DNA of 64,000 nt, taken from NCBI GenBank assembly GCA_965656525.1, contig CBFHKY010000009.1, positions 85,154 to 149,153 on the forward strand. The letters run 5' to 3'. The notes under the pieces are model-generated. The model saw only the letters and a list, made by a program, of their open reading frames with translations, had not been told where the DNA came from and did no database searches. Made by a program: the position numbers and the translations under genes. The DNA is from Pseudomaricurvus sp965656525. GTDB lineage: Bacteria > Pseudomonadota > Gammaproteobacteria > Pseudomonadales > Cellvibrionaceae. Shown here piece by piece: positions 17,890 to 26,302 of this stretch (positions are counted from its first letter, which is position 1; each line of letters opens with the position of its first letter).

Positions 17890-18606
17890 ATGCCAGCAAT
17901 CCTTGCGATTGATACTTCGAGTGAGGGTTGCTCAGTTGCCGTATCGATTCACCAGAAAACCACCGCTATTTATCTCGACTCACCTCGTCAGCACACTCAA
18001 AAATTATTACCTCTGGTGGATAAGCTTCTGTCGCAGTGTGATATGTCTTTGTCTGATCTCGATGGCATTGCTTACGGCAAGGGGCCAGGCTCTTTTACCG
18101 GCTTACGTATAGGTTTAGGTGTTTCTCAGGGCTTGGCCTACTCCGTGGACTTACCTGTGTATGGCGTTTCCAGCCTCTGGGCAATGGCGGAAGAGGTTGT
18201 GGCCAAGGGTTTGGTGAGTAACGGCGGCTTATTACTGTGCGCTACAGATGCTCGCATGAGTGAAATATATTGGGCCGTTTATCGTTGGCAAGATCATAAA
18301 ATTCATACGGTGATGGATGAACAATTGACCTCGCCTGATGAACTTAGCCGCTTGCTTCAACACAGTAATATTGAGCTGGAAGGTAAAGTTGGTACTGGGT
18401 GTTCGTACCCTGAAGTATCGGCTATCGCTTCTCGCTTTAGTCACATCGACCAGCACCCCCGTGCTGAATTTATGATTCCAATGGCTTTGGCCATGTTTGA
18501 TCAAGGAGCGTTTGTAGCTGCTGATCAGGCCGAACTGACTTATCTGCGCGACAGTGTCGCATGGAAAAAGCGTGTAAGAATTCGCAACATTTCTTCATCT
18601 TCTTAA
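17890..18606 (+). CDS. tsaB: tRNA threonylcarbamoyladenosine (t6A) synthesis protein TsaB
   Basis: A 238-residue ASKHA-fold protein, a partner of TsaD, TsaE and TsaC in making t6A37 of ANN-decoding tRNAs. The N-terminus ILAIDTSSEGCSVAVS and the motif YGKGPGSFTGLRIGLG are characteristic. It lacks the metal-binding histidines of TsaD, as expected for the non-catalytic TsaB. uppP follows after 16 bases, so the two are likely cotranscribed. Confidence 0.94.
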   Translation: MPAILAIDTSSEGCSVAVSIHQKTTAIYLDSPRQHTQKLLPLVDKLLSQCDMSLSDLDGIAYGKGPGSFTGLRIGLGVSQGLAYSVDLPVYGVSSLWAMAEEVVAKGLVSNGGLLLCATDARMSEIYWAVYRWQDHKIHTVMDEQLTSPDELSRLLQHSNIELEGKVGTGCSYPEVSAIASRFSHIDQHPRAEFMIPMALAMFDQGAFVAADQAELTYLRDSVAWKKRVRIRNISSSS

Positions 18607-18622
18607 AGGAAAGCAGCCACAC

Positions 18623-19417
18623 ATGGATACTTTACAGATTGCTATTTTGGCATTAGTTCAGGGCCTAACAGAGTTTTTACCAATCTCAAGCTCCGGTCAC
18701 TTGATTTTACCTAGTCAAATTTTGGGTTGGTCAGATCAAGGTCTGGCGTTTGATGTGGCCGTGCACGTGGGATCGTTAATCGCGGTGGTTGGCTATTTTC
18801 GCAATGACCTTGTTGAGTTGACGAAGGCGTGGTTCGCAAGTCTAGCAGGAAACAAAAGCCCTGAAGGTAGTTTGGCGTGGTTTGTGATCATGGCCACTAT
18901 TCCTGCGGGGCTCGCGGGCTTGTTGTTTGATGACTTCATCGAAACGCACCTTAGAAGCATTCTTGTTATTGCGGCCACTACAATTATTTTTGGTGTGTTA
19001 CTTGGGCTGGCTGATAAAAAAGGTAGCCGTTCTATACCGATGGCCCAAATGGGTGTGAAAAGGGCGTTATACATTGGTTTGGCTCAAGCACTGGCTCTTA
19101 TCCCGGGAACCTCTCGCTCGGGGATTACTATGACAGCAGGTTTGGCTCTAGGGCTTGAGCGTCAAGCGGCTGCACGATTTTCTTTTTTACTGTCTATCCC
19201 CATTATTGTGCTAAGTGGCGGCTACAAAGCTCTGACGTTATTGGGCCATGAAAACGTAGTCTGGAGTGAACTCTTTTTAGGGGTAGTGTTGTCCGCCATC
19301 AGTGCAGCGGTGTGTATTCATTTATTTTTAACTTGGATTGACCGTATTGGGATGTGGCCTTTTGTGGTTTATCGGCTTGTGCTGGGTGTGGTTTTATTAT
19401 TTATTGCTTTGGCATAA
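18623..19417 (+). CDS. uppP: Undecaprenyl-diphosphatase UppP (BacA)
   Basis: A 264-residue integral membrane phosphatase recycling undecaprenyl diphosphate to the lipid carrier used for peptidoglycan and surface glycans. The two signature segments are present: EFLPISSSGHLILP near residue 20 and IPGTSRSGITMTAGL near residue 155. About eight hydrophobic segments are visible. AAAGGA lies upstream of the ATG. Overexpression of this family gives bacitracin resistance in E. coli. Confidence 0.95.
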   Translation: MDTLQIAILALVQGLTEFLPISSSGHLILPSQILGWSDQGLAFDVAVHVGSLIAVVGYFRNDLVELTKAWFASLAGNKSPEGSLAWFVIMATIPAGLAGLLFDDFIETHLRSILVIAATTIIFGVLLGLADKKGSRSIPMAQMGVKRALYIGLAQALALIPGTSRSGITMTAGLALGLERQAAARFSFLLSIPIIVLSGGYKALTLLGHENVVWSELFLGVVLSAISAAVCIHLFLTWIDRIGMWPFVVYRLVLGVVLLFIALA

Positions 19418-19518
19418 TACTGTTATGCAGACGGCACTTGCGAGTGAAACCCTTAACAGAAAAAGCAGTTTGTATTCCAGAAATAGCGTGATGCAAAACC
19501 TAAAAACAGGTGTTTTAA

Positions 19519-20826
19519 ATGAATGATGATCAGTTTGGTGCAGAGTTGTTGCAGTTCTTACAAGCTTCACCAACGCCTTACCACGCGGTAGACAATATCA
19601 GCCAGATATTACGTGATGCAGGGTTTACACGACTTTATGAATCGATGGAATGGAACTTGGTTGCGGGTGGTAAATATTTTGTAACTCGCAACGACTCTTC
19701 TATTGTGGCATTTGTTCATGGTCAGGGTGATCTCGCTGAAGAAGGCATGAACATGGTTGGTGCGCACACTGACAGCCCTTGCCTAATGGTAAAGCCCAAC
19801 CCTGAAGTCAACAGCCAAGGGTATTTTCAATTAGGTGTCGAAACCTATGGTGGTGTATTGTTAAACCCTTGGTTTGATCGTGATTTGTCTTTAGCGGGGC
19901 GGGTTAGCTATTTAAATGATGAGCAAAAAATCTGCAGCACATTGATTGATTTTAAAAAGCCTATTGCTGTGATTCCGAGTTTGGCGATTCATTTAGACCG
20001 TGAGGCAAACAAAGGGCGCACTATAAATCCTCAGACACATATCCCTCCAGTTCTGATGCAGGTCGGCAGTAAAACGCCAGATTTCAGACAGCTACTGGCT
20101 GACACGTTAAGTCAGCAAGGCGTGCAAGGGGTCGTTAAAATATTAGACTATGAATTAAGTTTTTATGATACACAGCCGCCAGCGGTGGTGGGCTTACAAA
20201 ATGAATTTATTGCTAGCGCGCGGCTAGATAATTTATTGAGCTGCTTCATTGGGCTGCAAGCACTGTTACAAGCAGATGACTCACAGTCCGTACTGTTGGT
20301 GTGTAACGATCACGAAGAGGTCGGCAGCCGATCAGCTTGTGGTGCGCAAGGGCCTATGCTGACGGATGTTTTTACTCGCCTCTTACCGGATGCCCAGTCA
20401 CGCATGAGATGCTTGTCGCGTTCGTTGATGATATCAGCTGATAATGCCCACGGTATCCACCCAAATTACAGTGCCCAACACGATTCAAATCATGGGCCAT
20501 TACTCAATCATGGCCCTGTGATTAAAGTCAATGCCAATCAAAGTTATGCCACCAACAGTGAAACATCCTCTGGGTTTCGATTATGGTGTGAGGCGGTAGA
20601 TGTTCCTGTGCAGGTCTTTGTCACTCGCACAGATATGGGCTGCGGTAGTACTATCGGGCCCATTACGTCGGCTCAGCTGGGTGTTAAGACCATCGATGTT
20701 GGTGTGCCGACATTTGCTATGCATTCAATTCGCGAGCTGGCTGGCCGCTCTGATGCTTATATGCTGTACAAAGTACTGACTCAATATTACCGAACGTCGT
20801 TGAAGGTATTTGATAGCCAGCGGTGA
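19519..20826 (+). CDS. apeB: M18-family aspartyl aminopeptidase
   Basis: A 435-residue cytosolic metalloaminopeptidase of the M18 family, releasing N-terminal acidic residues. Zinc-site motifs are visible: GAHTDSPCLMVKP, LVCNDHEEVGSRSACGAQGP with the catalytic and bridging acidic residues, SADNAHGIHPNY and the C-terminal VPTFAMHSIRE histidine. Length matches the bacterial family (about 430). It stands 101 bases after uppP. Confidence 0.92.
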   Translation: MNDDQFGAELLQFLQASPTPYHAVDNISQILRDAGFTRLYESMEWNLVAGGKYFVTRNDSSIVAFVHGQGDLAEEGMNMVGAHTDSPCLMVKPNPEVNSQGYFQLGVETYGGVLLNPWFDRDLSLAGRVSYLNDEQKICSTLIDFKKPIAVIPSLAIHLDREANKGRTINPQTHIPPVLMQVGSKTPDFRQLLADTLSQQGVQGVVKILDYELSFYDTQPPAVVGLQNEFIASARLDNLLSCFIGLQALLQADDSQSVLLVCNDHEEVGSRSACGAQGPMLTDVFTRLLPDAQSRMRCLSRSLMISADNAHGIHPNYSAQHDSNHGPLLNHGPVIKVNANQSYATNSETSSGFRLWCEAVDVPVQVFVTRTDMGCGSTIGPITSAQLGVKTIDVGVPTFAMHSIRELAGRSDAYMLYKVLTQYYRTSLKVFDSQR

Positions 20827-20885
20827 TATGGGTCACAGCAGCAAGTTGTCACTGGTTTATACTACACTTTGTATAGTTTAAAGAG

Positions 20886-20903
20886 CCACCTGCAATCAGG
20901 TGG
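20886..20903. terminator. Perfect short hairpin between apeB and the CNB-rhodanese gene
   Basis: CCACCTG-CAAT-CAGGTGG is a perfect 7-bp stem with a 4-base loop, 60 bases after the apeB stop. No T-run follows, so termination is uncertain; it may belong to a structured leader of the next gene. Confidence 0.4.
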
Positions 20904-21011
20904 TTCAGCGCGGAGGTGCGGCCAAGTTCGAACGGCGGCCTTCAGTAGACTCTTCAGTTCTAATTGATAACGGTAATGGAATACCTAGAAAGGTAACTTT
21001 ACAGGCTGACC

Positions 21012-22163
21012 ATGACCGACAATTCTTCGAATGCTAAAACAGATTCTCATACCCAAACGGTTTCTCATTTAACGCTACAGAAGGCGTTGTCTCTATTTTC
21101 ACCTTTTAATGATCTTGATCCAACTTACATTACCAAGCTCATTGAACATGTTGAAATCGTAGCAGAACCCAAAGGCAAGTTATTATTTAAACGCGGTAAG
21201 GCGCATTCGCATCGTTATTACTTAATTTCTGGTTGCGTGGATTTGATCTCTGCTAATTTTGATAAACAGCAATTGGTGGCCGGTGAACCGCGTGCTGAGC
21301 GACCGCTCAATGAACTGAGCCCCAGTCAGGTATCAGCGGTTGTTGTAGAGCCTTCTCAGCTGTTGCGGGTAGAAGCGGATTTTCTCGACTTAGCCATGTT
21401 TTGGAATCAAAGTGCGGCGACGCAAAAAGATGAACATCAAAAAGAAGATGTACCGCTAGATGAAGATCAAATGACACCGGGGTTAGGCGGTCTGGCTTTA
21501 ACGGCTGCGAAATATGAAGAATCTGAAGATCAAACAGATTGGATGTCAGCATTGATAGCCTCACCACTGTTTACACAGGTGCCGCCGGCACACATTCAAC
21601 AGCTGTTTACACGCTTTGAAAGAATCGCTTGCCCAGCGGGAAAAGACATCATTAAAGAAGGTGAAAGTGGGGATTACTTTTACGTAATTCATCAAGGGCG
21701 TGTGCGCGTCACTAATCTTACAGGTCAACTTGACGTTGAATTACACCCTGGGCAGTTCTTTGGTGAAGAGGCGCTTGTAGCGGATACCCCGCGTAATGCT
21801 ACGGTTAGTATGATGACAGATGGTGTTCTGATGCGCCTGCAGAAGTCAGATTTTGTATCCTTACTGCATGATCCCGTGCAAAAAAAGCTGACTATTGAGG
21901 CGTTTCAGGTCGAACCGGAAGAGTATCAAGTGATCGATATTCGCTTGCCGATTGAATATCGCGGTGTGCACGTTCCACAAAGCCGAAATATCCCTTTATC
22001 GGTATTAAGAGCACGCTTACCAGAGTTGAAGACTGGTGAACGTTACGCCGTGACGGATGACGGTGGTCGTCGCAGTCACTTGGCAGCTTACTTGCTGTGC
22101 CAGGCCGGCTTAGAAACTTATATCTTAGAAGAGTCTGATTCTCTCTATGAAAACAGGCTTTAG
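21012..22163 (+). CDS. Protein with two cyclic-nucleotide-binding domains and a degenerate rhodanese-like domain
   Basis: A 383-residue cytoplasmic protein. The first CNB-like domain (about 25-125) is degraded. The second (about 180-290) is well kept, with GESGDYFYVIHQGRVRV and HPGQFFGEEALVADTPRNATV, close to the phosphate-binding cassette of CRP-type domains. The C-terminal 90 residues are rhodanese-like (YQVIDIRLPIEYRGVHVPQSRNIP), but the active-site loop reads VTDDGGRRSHLA, with no cysteine, so sulfurtransfer is not expected. There is no HTH domain, so it is not a CRP-type transcription factor. Function unknown; perhaps a nucleotide-sensing scaffold. The glycosyltransferase gene follows after five bases. 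Confidence 0.82.
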   Translation: MTDNSSNAKTDSHTQTVSHLTLQKALSLFSPFNDLDPTYITKLIEHVEIVAEPKGKLLFKRGKAHSHRYYLISGCVDLISANFDKQQLVAGEPRAERPLNELSPSQVSAVVVEPSQLLRVEADFLDLAMFWNQSAATQKDEHQKEDVPLDEDQMTPGLGGLALTAAKYEESEDQTDWMSALIASPLFTQVPPAHIQQLFTRFERIACPAGKDIIKEGESGDYFYVIHQGRVRVTNLTGQLDVELHPGQFFGEEALVADTPRNATVSMMTDGVLMRLQKSDFVSLLHDPVQKKLTIEAFQVEPEEYQVIDIRLPIEYRGVHVPQSRNIPLSVLRARLPELKTGERYAVTDDGGRRSHLAAYLLCQAGLETYILEESDSLYENRL

Positions 22164-22168
22164 CCAAC

Positions 22169-23311
22169 GTGAAAGTACTGCTGCTATCCGCCTATGATGC
22201 CGACAGTCACCGTTATTGGCGTAAGGGTTTGGTGGAAAATTTCCCGCAATTTCAGTTTACGCCATTAACTTTACCTGCCCGTTATTTTAGTTGGCGGGTT
22301 CGTGGCAACAGCTTGAGCTGGGCTTTTCAAGAGCGCGAGACCCTAGAAGCGGATTACCAATTGATTATCGCCACGTCCATGACCGATTTATCGGCGTTGC
22401 GAGGCTTTGTCCCTCATTTGGCCACGATTCCAACAGTATTGTATTTTCATGAAAACCAGTTTGCTTACCCGCAGACCACTCAAGCTCGGCGCGATGTAGC
22501 ACCACAAATACTGAGTTTGTATTCGGCACTGTGTGCTAACACCTTAGCCTTCAACTCTGATTATAATCGGAGCACGTTTCTGGCCGGTGTTCGTCAATTG
22601 CTAAAGCAGTTACCGGATCATGTTCCTGCCGGGTTAGAAGAGGAACTGTACGCACGCAGCTGTTTATTACCAGTGCCTTTGCGGCAGCTCGATACAAGTC
22701 TGAATGATCCGGCGCATGCAAGCTTTTCACGTACTCGTTGGCGAGCCACAGAAGAGGGCGGGGCTTGGCGAATCCTATGGGCAGCACGATGGGAATACGA
22801 TAAAGGCCCTAATTTGTTGCTCGAAATTGTGCGTTGCTTAGAAGCGCAGGCTATTGATTATCGACTGTGCATTTTGGGGCAGCGCTTTAGACAAGTGCCT
22901 GCCGCTTTTGACGAAATCAGAGTTATTACCGGCGAAAGGCTTGTCCAATTTGGTTATGAAACCAGCGTAGTAGATTATCAGCAGTGGCTACAATCGGCTG
23001 ATTTGGTGTTGTCTACTGCTGAACATGAATTTCAAGGGGTTGCCTTGCAAGAGGCGGTTACTGCCGGCTGCATACCTGTAGCTCCTAAGCGCTTAGTGTA
23101 TCCTGAACTGCTACCAACAGAATGTTTATATGAAGTACAAGGGCTTAGTGAAGATGCTCAGGCTGCACAAGCGGTAAAGTGTATGACGCAACTGATGACC
23201 CCAAAATATAAGCCGTCAATAAACACCAGCGATTGGACGTGGCCTGCACTTAAGTCTCGGTATCACGAAAGCTTTGTGCAAACACTGCAGCGTAAGGCCA
23301 GTGGGATTTAA
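22169..23311 (+). CDS. QTMAN/DUF3524-family glycosyltransferase (tRNA-queuosine alpha-mannosyltransferase-like)
   Basis: A 380-residue GT-B glycosyltransferase. The N-terminal half carries the DUF3524 pattern: VLLLSAYDADSHRYWRKGL, TLPARYFSWRVRGNSLSW, and YFHENQFAYPQ. The C-terminal half has a GT1/GT4-type donor site (ILWAARWEYDKGPNLLLE; EHEFQGVALQEAVTAGC). The family's animal member GTDC1/QTMAN mannosylates queuosine in tRNA-Asp. Whether bacterial homologues share that substrate cannot be read from sequence. The start is an internal-type GTG five bases after the upstream stop, indicating translational coupling. Confidence 0.85.
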   Translation: MKVLLLSAYDADSHRYWRKGLVENFPQFQFTPLTLPARYFSWRVRGNSLSWAFQERETLEADYQLIIATSMTDLSALRGFVPHLATIPTVLYFHENQFAYPQTTQARRDVAPQILSLYSALCANTLAFNSDYNRSTFLAGVRQLLKQLPDHVPAGLEEELYARSCLLPVPLRQLDTSLNDPAHASFSRTRWRATEEGGAWRILWAARWEYDKGPNLLLEIVRCLEAQAIDYRLCILGQRFRQVPAAFDEIRVITGERLVQFGYETSVVDYQQWLQSADLVLSTAEHEFQGVALQEAVTAGCIPVAPKRLVYPELLPTECLYEVQGLSEDAQAAQAVKCMTQLMTPKYKPSINTSDWTWPALKSRYHESFVQTLQRKASGI

Positions 23312-23450
23312 GTCCCTAAAACGGTAACACACAGTGTGATGCCATCTCTGGCTTGAAAGCGCATCGCCTAGTATCATAGCCTGCTTGGTTGAACTGACTT
23401 CAGCTCTCATTCTTTTCATGACGACAGACCTTCAGGTGCTAAAAATAGCT

Positions 23451-24458
23451 ATGGCAAAATCACGCGTTCTAACGGGTATCACTACAACGGGAACCCCTCA
23501 TCTTGGTAATTATGTTGGAGCTATCCGTCCAGCCATTGAAGCAAGCCAGCAGGCTGAGAATTTATCGTTTTATTTTCTGGCGGATTACCACGCTTTGATC
23601 AAATGTCACGACCCTGAAATGGTGCACCAATCTACCCGAGAAATAGCCGCGACGTGGTTGGCTCTGGGTTTGAATACAGACAATGTGGTGTTTTATCGCC
23701 AGTCTGATATTCCCGAAATTCCAGAGTTATGCTGGTTACTAACCTGCATGGCGGCCAAAGGCATGATGAATCGTGCACATGCTTACAAAGCTGCGGTGGC
23801 GGCAAACCAAGAAGCAGGAGAAGATCCAGATTTTGGTGTGACCATGGGCCTCTACAGTTACCCTGTTCTTATGGCGGCCGATATTTTAATGTTCAACGCC
23901 AATAAAGTGCCGGTTGGCAAAGATCAGATACAACACGTCGAAATGGCTCGTGATATTGCAGCGCGTTTTAATCATCACTATGGTGAACACTTTGTGCTGC
24001 CAGAAGCGGTGGTGGATGATAAGGTTGCCACTCTACAAGGGCTTGATGGTCGTAAAATGAGCAAAAGCTACGGCAATACCATTCCCTTGTTTTTACCCGA
24101 AAAACAGCTCAAAAAGCACATCAATAAAATCAAAACCAATTTACTAGAACCCGGCGACCCTAAAGATCCAGATAGCAGCACCGTGTTTCAGGTGTGGCAG
24201 GCCTTTGCATCTGACCAGCAGACTCAAGAAATGCGACAAGCGTTCGCCGATGGCATTGCTTGGGGCGAAGCCAAAAAGCAGTTATTTGAGCTGATAAACG
24301 GACAGATCTCAGAGCCGCGTGAACGCTACAATGAGTTGCTGGCAGCACCCGAAGCCATCGAAGAGGTATTGCTGCAAGGGGCAGAAAAAGCGCGCCAGTT
24401 TAGTCGCTCCCTACTAGCTGACTGCCGTCAGGCGGTGGGAATTCGCCCTCTAAAATAA
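23451..24458 (+). CDS. trpS: Tryptophanyl-tRNA synthetase
   Basis: A 335-residue class I aminoacyl-tRNA synthetase charging tRNA-Trp. The HIGH-equivalent motif is TGTPHLGNYVG and the KMSKS motif appears intact as RKMSKSYGN. LYSYPVLMAADILMFN is the tryptophan-binding region. The start at 23451 (MAKSRVLTGITTTGTPH) is preferred; a GTG or ATG further upstream in frame would add up to 22 residues with no family support. Confidence 0.95.
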   Translation: MAKSRVLTGITTTGTPHLGNYVGAIRPAIEASQQAENLSFYFLADYHALIKCHDPEMVHQSTREIAATWLALGLNTDNVVFYRQSDIPEIPELCWLLTCMAAKGMMNRAHAYKAAVAANQEAGEDPDFGVTMGLYSYPVLMAADILMFNANKVPVGKDQIQHVEMARDIAARFNHHYGEHFVLPEAVVDDKVATLQGLDGRKMSKSYGNTIPLFLPEKQLKKHINKIKTNLLEPGDPKDPDSSTVFQVWQAFASDQQTQEMRQAFADGIAWGEAKKQLFELINGQISEPRERYNELLAAPEAIEEVLLQGAEKARQFSRSLLADCRQAVGIRPLK

Positions 24459-24465
24459 ATCTCAT

Positions 24466-24501
24466 AGCCGCTGTATTTTTTATTGAGCGTTTACAGCGGC
24501 T
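24466..24501. terminator. Inverted repeat after trpS, probable terminator
   Basis: AGCCGCTGTA (24466-24475) and TACAGCGGCT (24492-24501) form a perfect 10-bp stem with a 16-base loop, eight bases after the trpS stop. The T-run lies inside the loop instead of after the stem, so its efficiency is uncertain. Confidence 0.5.
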
Positions 24502-24626
24502 TCCCCCCACAAGTTTCAGTTGTTATTCACCAGAAACGTTTATACAAGCTCGTCATAATTGGCAAAGTTCCCCGCCTGCGTCTAATCTTTTTAAAGGTGC
24601 AGCAAGGCGAATATCCTCCTCCCCAC

Positions 24627-24653
24627 TCAACATATTGTTTGTTGTGCCGATAA
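24627..24653 (+). promoter_or_regulatory. Likely sigma28 (FliA) promoter of the MCP-STAS-HsbR operon
   Basis: TCAACATA - 11 bases - GCCGATAA. The -10 element is a perfect match to the FliA consensus; the -35 element keeps the T-AA start but is otherwise weak. It lies 73 bases before the MCP start codon. The same TCAA-type -35 occurs before the flagellinolysin gene. Confidence 0.65.
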
Positions 24654-24725
24654 CCCATCTAGCCAATACCATAATGTTATATCAGCTTGTGGTGCCTTTA
24701 GGAAAGTTGTGTCGGTGGATATTAA

Positions 24726-25859
24726 ATGAAGGGAAAAAAACAACGTTTAAGTGTGATATTCGCCATTGCCTGGGGGCTTGTGATAGCGGCTCAAATTGTA
24801 TTGCCTCTGAGTTTTGCGTTATTAGCTACACTACTGGTTGCTATCATTAGTTTGTGGTTGTGCTTACGAATATTAGGCAGTGAAGCAGAGCTCGTAACAG
24901 ACGAGATCAAAACTAACCACTTTAAAACCACCCTTGAAACCTTTCACGATGAAGCGAAGCTTCTTTTAGACGCGATTGATTCCGACTTTTCCACCGTTAA
25001 AAAGCAATTGGATACTAGTGTATTAACACTATCAGAGAGCTTTCAGGCACTGAGCCGACGCAGTGACGAACAACGGCAAATACTGTTTGGCGTACTCTCT
25101 CAAATATCGGGTCAAGACGATCAAGAGCGTGTCACTATTTCCGGCTTTGCAGAAGAAGTCGGTAAGATATTGGACACCTATGTGGCTTTATTTGTCGATG
25201 TCAGCGATAAAAGCGTTGAGGCTGTCCATAATATCCAAGATATGGTGGGCCAGTTCGACAGTATGTTTGCTTATATTTCGGATATTCGTGGTATTGCTGA
25301 TCAAACGAACTTGCTGGCTCTAAATGCCGCCATTGAAGCCGCTCGTGCCGGTGATGCTGGCCGTGGGTTTGCTGTCGTAGCCGACGAAGTTCGTAAGCTG
25401 TCACGGGATTCAGCCAATTTGAACGAGAAGATCAAAAGCCAGGCAGAAACCGCTAAAGTCACTATGAAAACCGTAGAGCGTGTTGTTGGCGGTATTGCAT
25501 CATTGGATATGAACATTGCCATCGATGCAAAAGGGCACCTTGATGGCATGTTGGAAGAATTGGCGGCTGTGAATCAAAAGGTCTCAGGTGGCGTTGAGTC
25601 TATCGGTACCGTAACTGAGGGGATCCAACAAGAAGTTTCCCGTTCGGTGATGGCATTACAGTTTGCCGATATTGTTGGTAATAAAATTCAAAAAATAGCC
25701 ACACAGTTAGCGACAGCACAAGAGTTGATCACTTTAATGGGAGATTTAAACACGGATGAAGCATCTTTAATCAACGCAACGGCCGAAATTAGACGTTATC
25801 GATTACAGTCTGTAGTGGCCGAGGTGCAATCTGACAGCGATGGCTGCGATTTATTCTAG
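24726..25859 (+). CDS. Methyl-accepting chemotaxis-like protein without a periplasmic sensor
   Basis: A 377-residue protein. Two adjacent membrane segments (about residues 9-46) leave essentially no periplasmic domain. A helical cytoplasmic region contains the MCP hairpin tip DQTNLLALNAAIEAARAGDAGRGFAVVADEVRKLS near residues 190-225 (quoted in two parts: DQTNLLALNAAIEAARAG, then GRGFAVVADEVRKLS). It can thus couple to CheA/CheW, but its signal must be intracellular or membrane-borne. It leads an operon with the STAS and HsbR-like genes, an unusual partnership, and has a FliA-type promoter. Confidence 0.85.
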   Translation: MKGKKQRLSVIFAIAWGLVIAAQIVLPLSFALLATLLVAIISLWLCLRILGSEAELVTDEIKTNHFKTTLETFHDEAKLLLDAIDSDFSTVKKQLDTSVLTLSESFQALSRRSDEQRQILFGVLSQISGQDDQERVTISGFAEEVGKILDTYVALFVDVSDKSVEAVHNIQDMVGQFDSMFAYISDIRGIADQTNLLALNAAIEAARAGDAGRGFAVVADEVRKLSRDSANLNEKIKSQAETAKVTMKTVERVVGGIASLDMNIAIDAKGHLDGMLEELAAVNQKVSGGVESIGTVTEGIQQEVSRSVMALQFADIVGNKIQKIATQLATAQELITLMGDLNTDEASLINATAEIRRYRLQSVVAEVQSDSDGCDLF

Positions 25860-25975
25860 TTTTTTTGCTCGAATCTTCCTAACAAATACAGATGGTTCTT
25901 TAAGGTCTATGGCAGGCTCAATGTATAAACACAAAATATATTTTCGGTGATTTCAATCACTCAAAAGGAACAGCA

Positions 25976-26290
25976 ATTACAATTACAATTACAAGCAACT
26001 CTTTAGGTGCCGGACGATTTGAAATTGTTTTAGACCAAACGTTTGACTTTAATTGCGTAGAGCAATTTCGTAAGGCTTATGAATCGGTGAGTAGTGACGA
26101 CAAAATTGCTGGTATTTATATTGATTTCCGTCATACCCACTATATGGACAGTTCGGCGTTGGGCATGCTTATTAATATGCATCGGCATCTCGAAAAGCAC
26201 TGCTCAGATATTCGTATTATTAATGCCAATTCACAACTAAAGAAAATTTTTTCCATCTCTCGGTTCGATAAGAAGTTCACTATTGAATAG
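25976..26290 (+). CDS. STAS-domain anti-sigma-factor antagonist (HsbA-like), probable AUU start
   Basis: A 104-residue STAS domain. The strand-turn FEIVLDQTFDFNCVEQF and the phosphoacceptor region HYMDSSALGMLI (Ser59/Ser60) match Pseudomonas HsbA and SpoIIAA-type proteins. No in-frame ATG, GTG or TTG exists between the upstream stop (25901) and GTG 26087, and starting at that GTG would delete the first strands. AAAAGGA at 25963-25969 lies six bases before an ATT at 25976 that begins ATT ACA ATT ACA ATT ACA, so initiation at AUU, as in infC, is my best reading. The 12-base gap to the next gene suggests coupling. The phosphorylation partner is probably the HsbR-like protein. Confidence 0.72.
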   Translation: MTITITSNSLGAGRFEIVLDQTFDFNCVEQFRKAYESVSSDDKIAGIYIDFRHTHYMDSSALGMLINMHRHLEKHCSDIRIINANSQLKKIFSISRFDKKFTIE

Positions 26291-26302
26291 AGGGAAACCT
26301 AT

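Noticed and set aside
20920..20970. tRNA-like GTTCGAA segment
   Set aside because: No acceptor, D or anticodon stems can be drawn around it, so it is not a tRNA gene.
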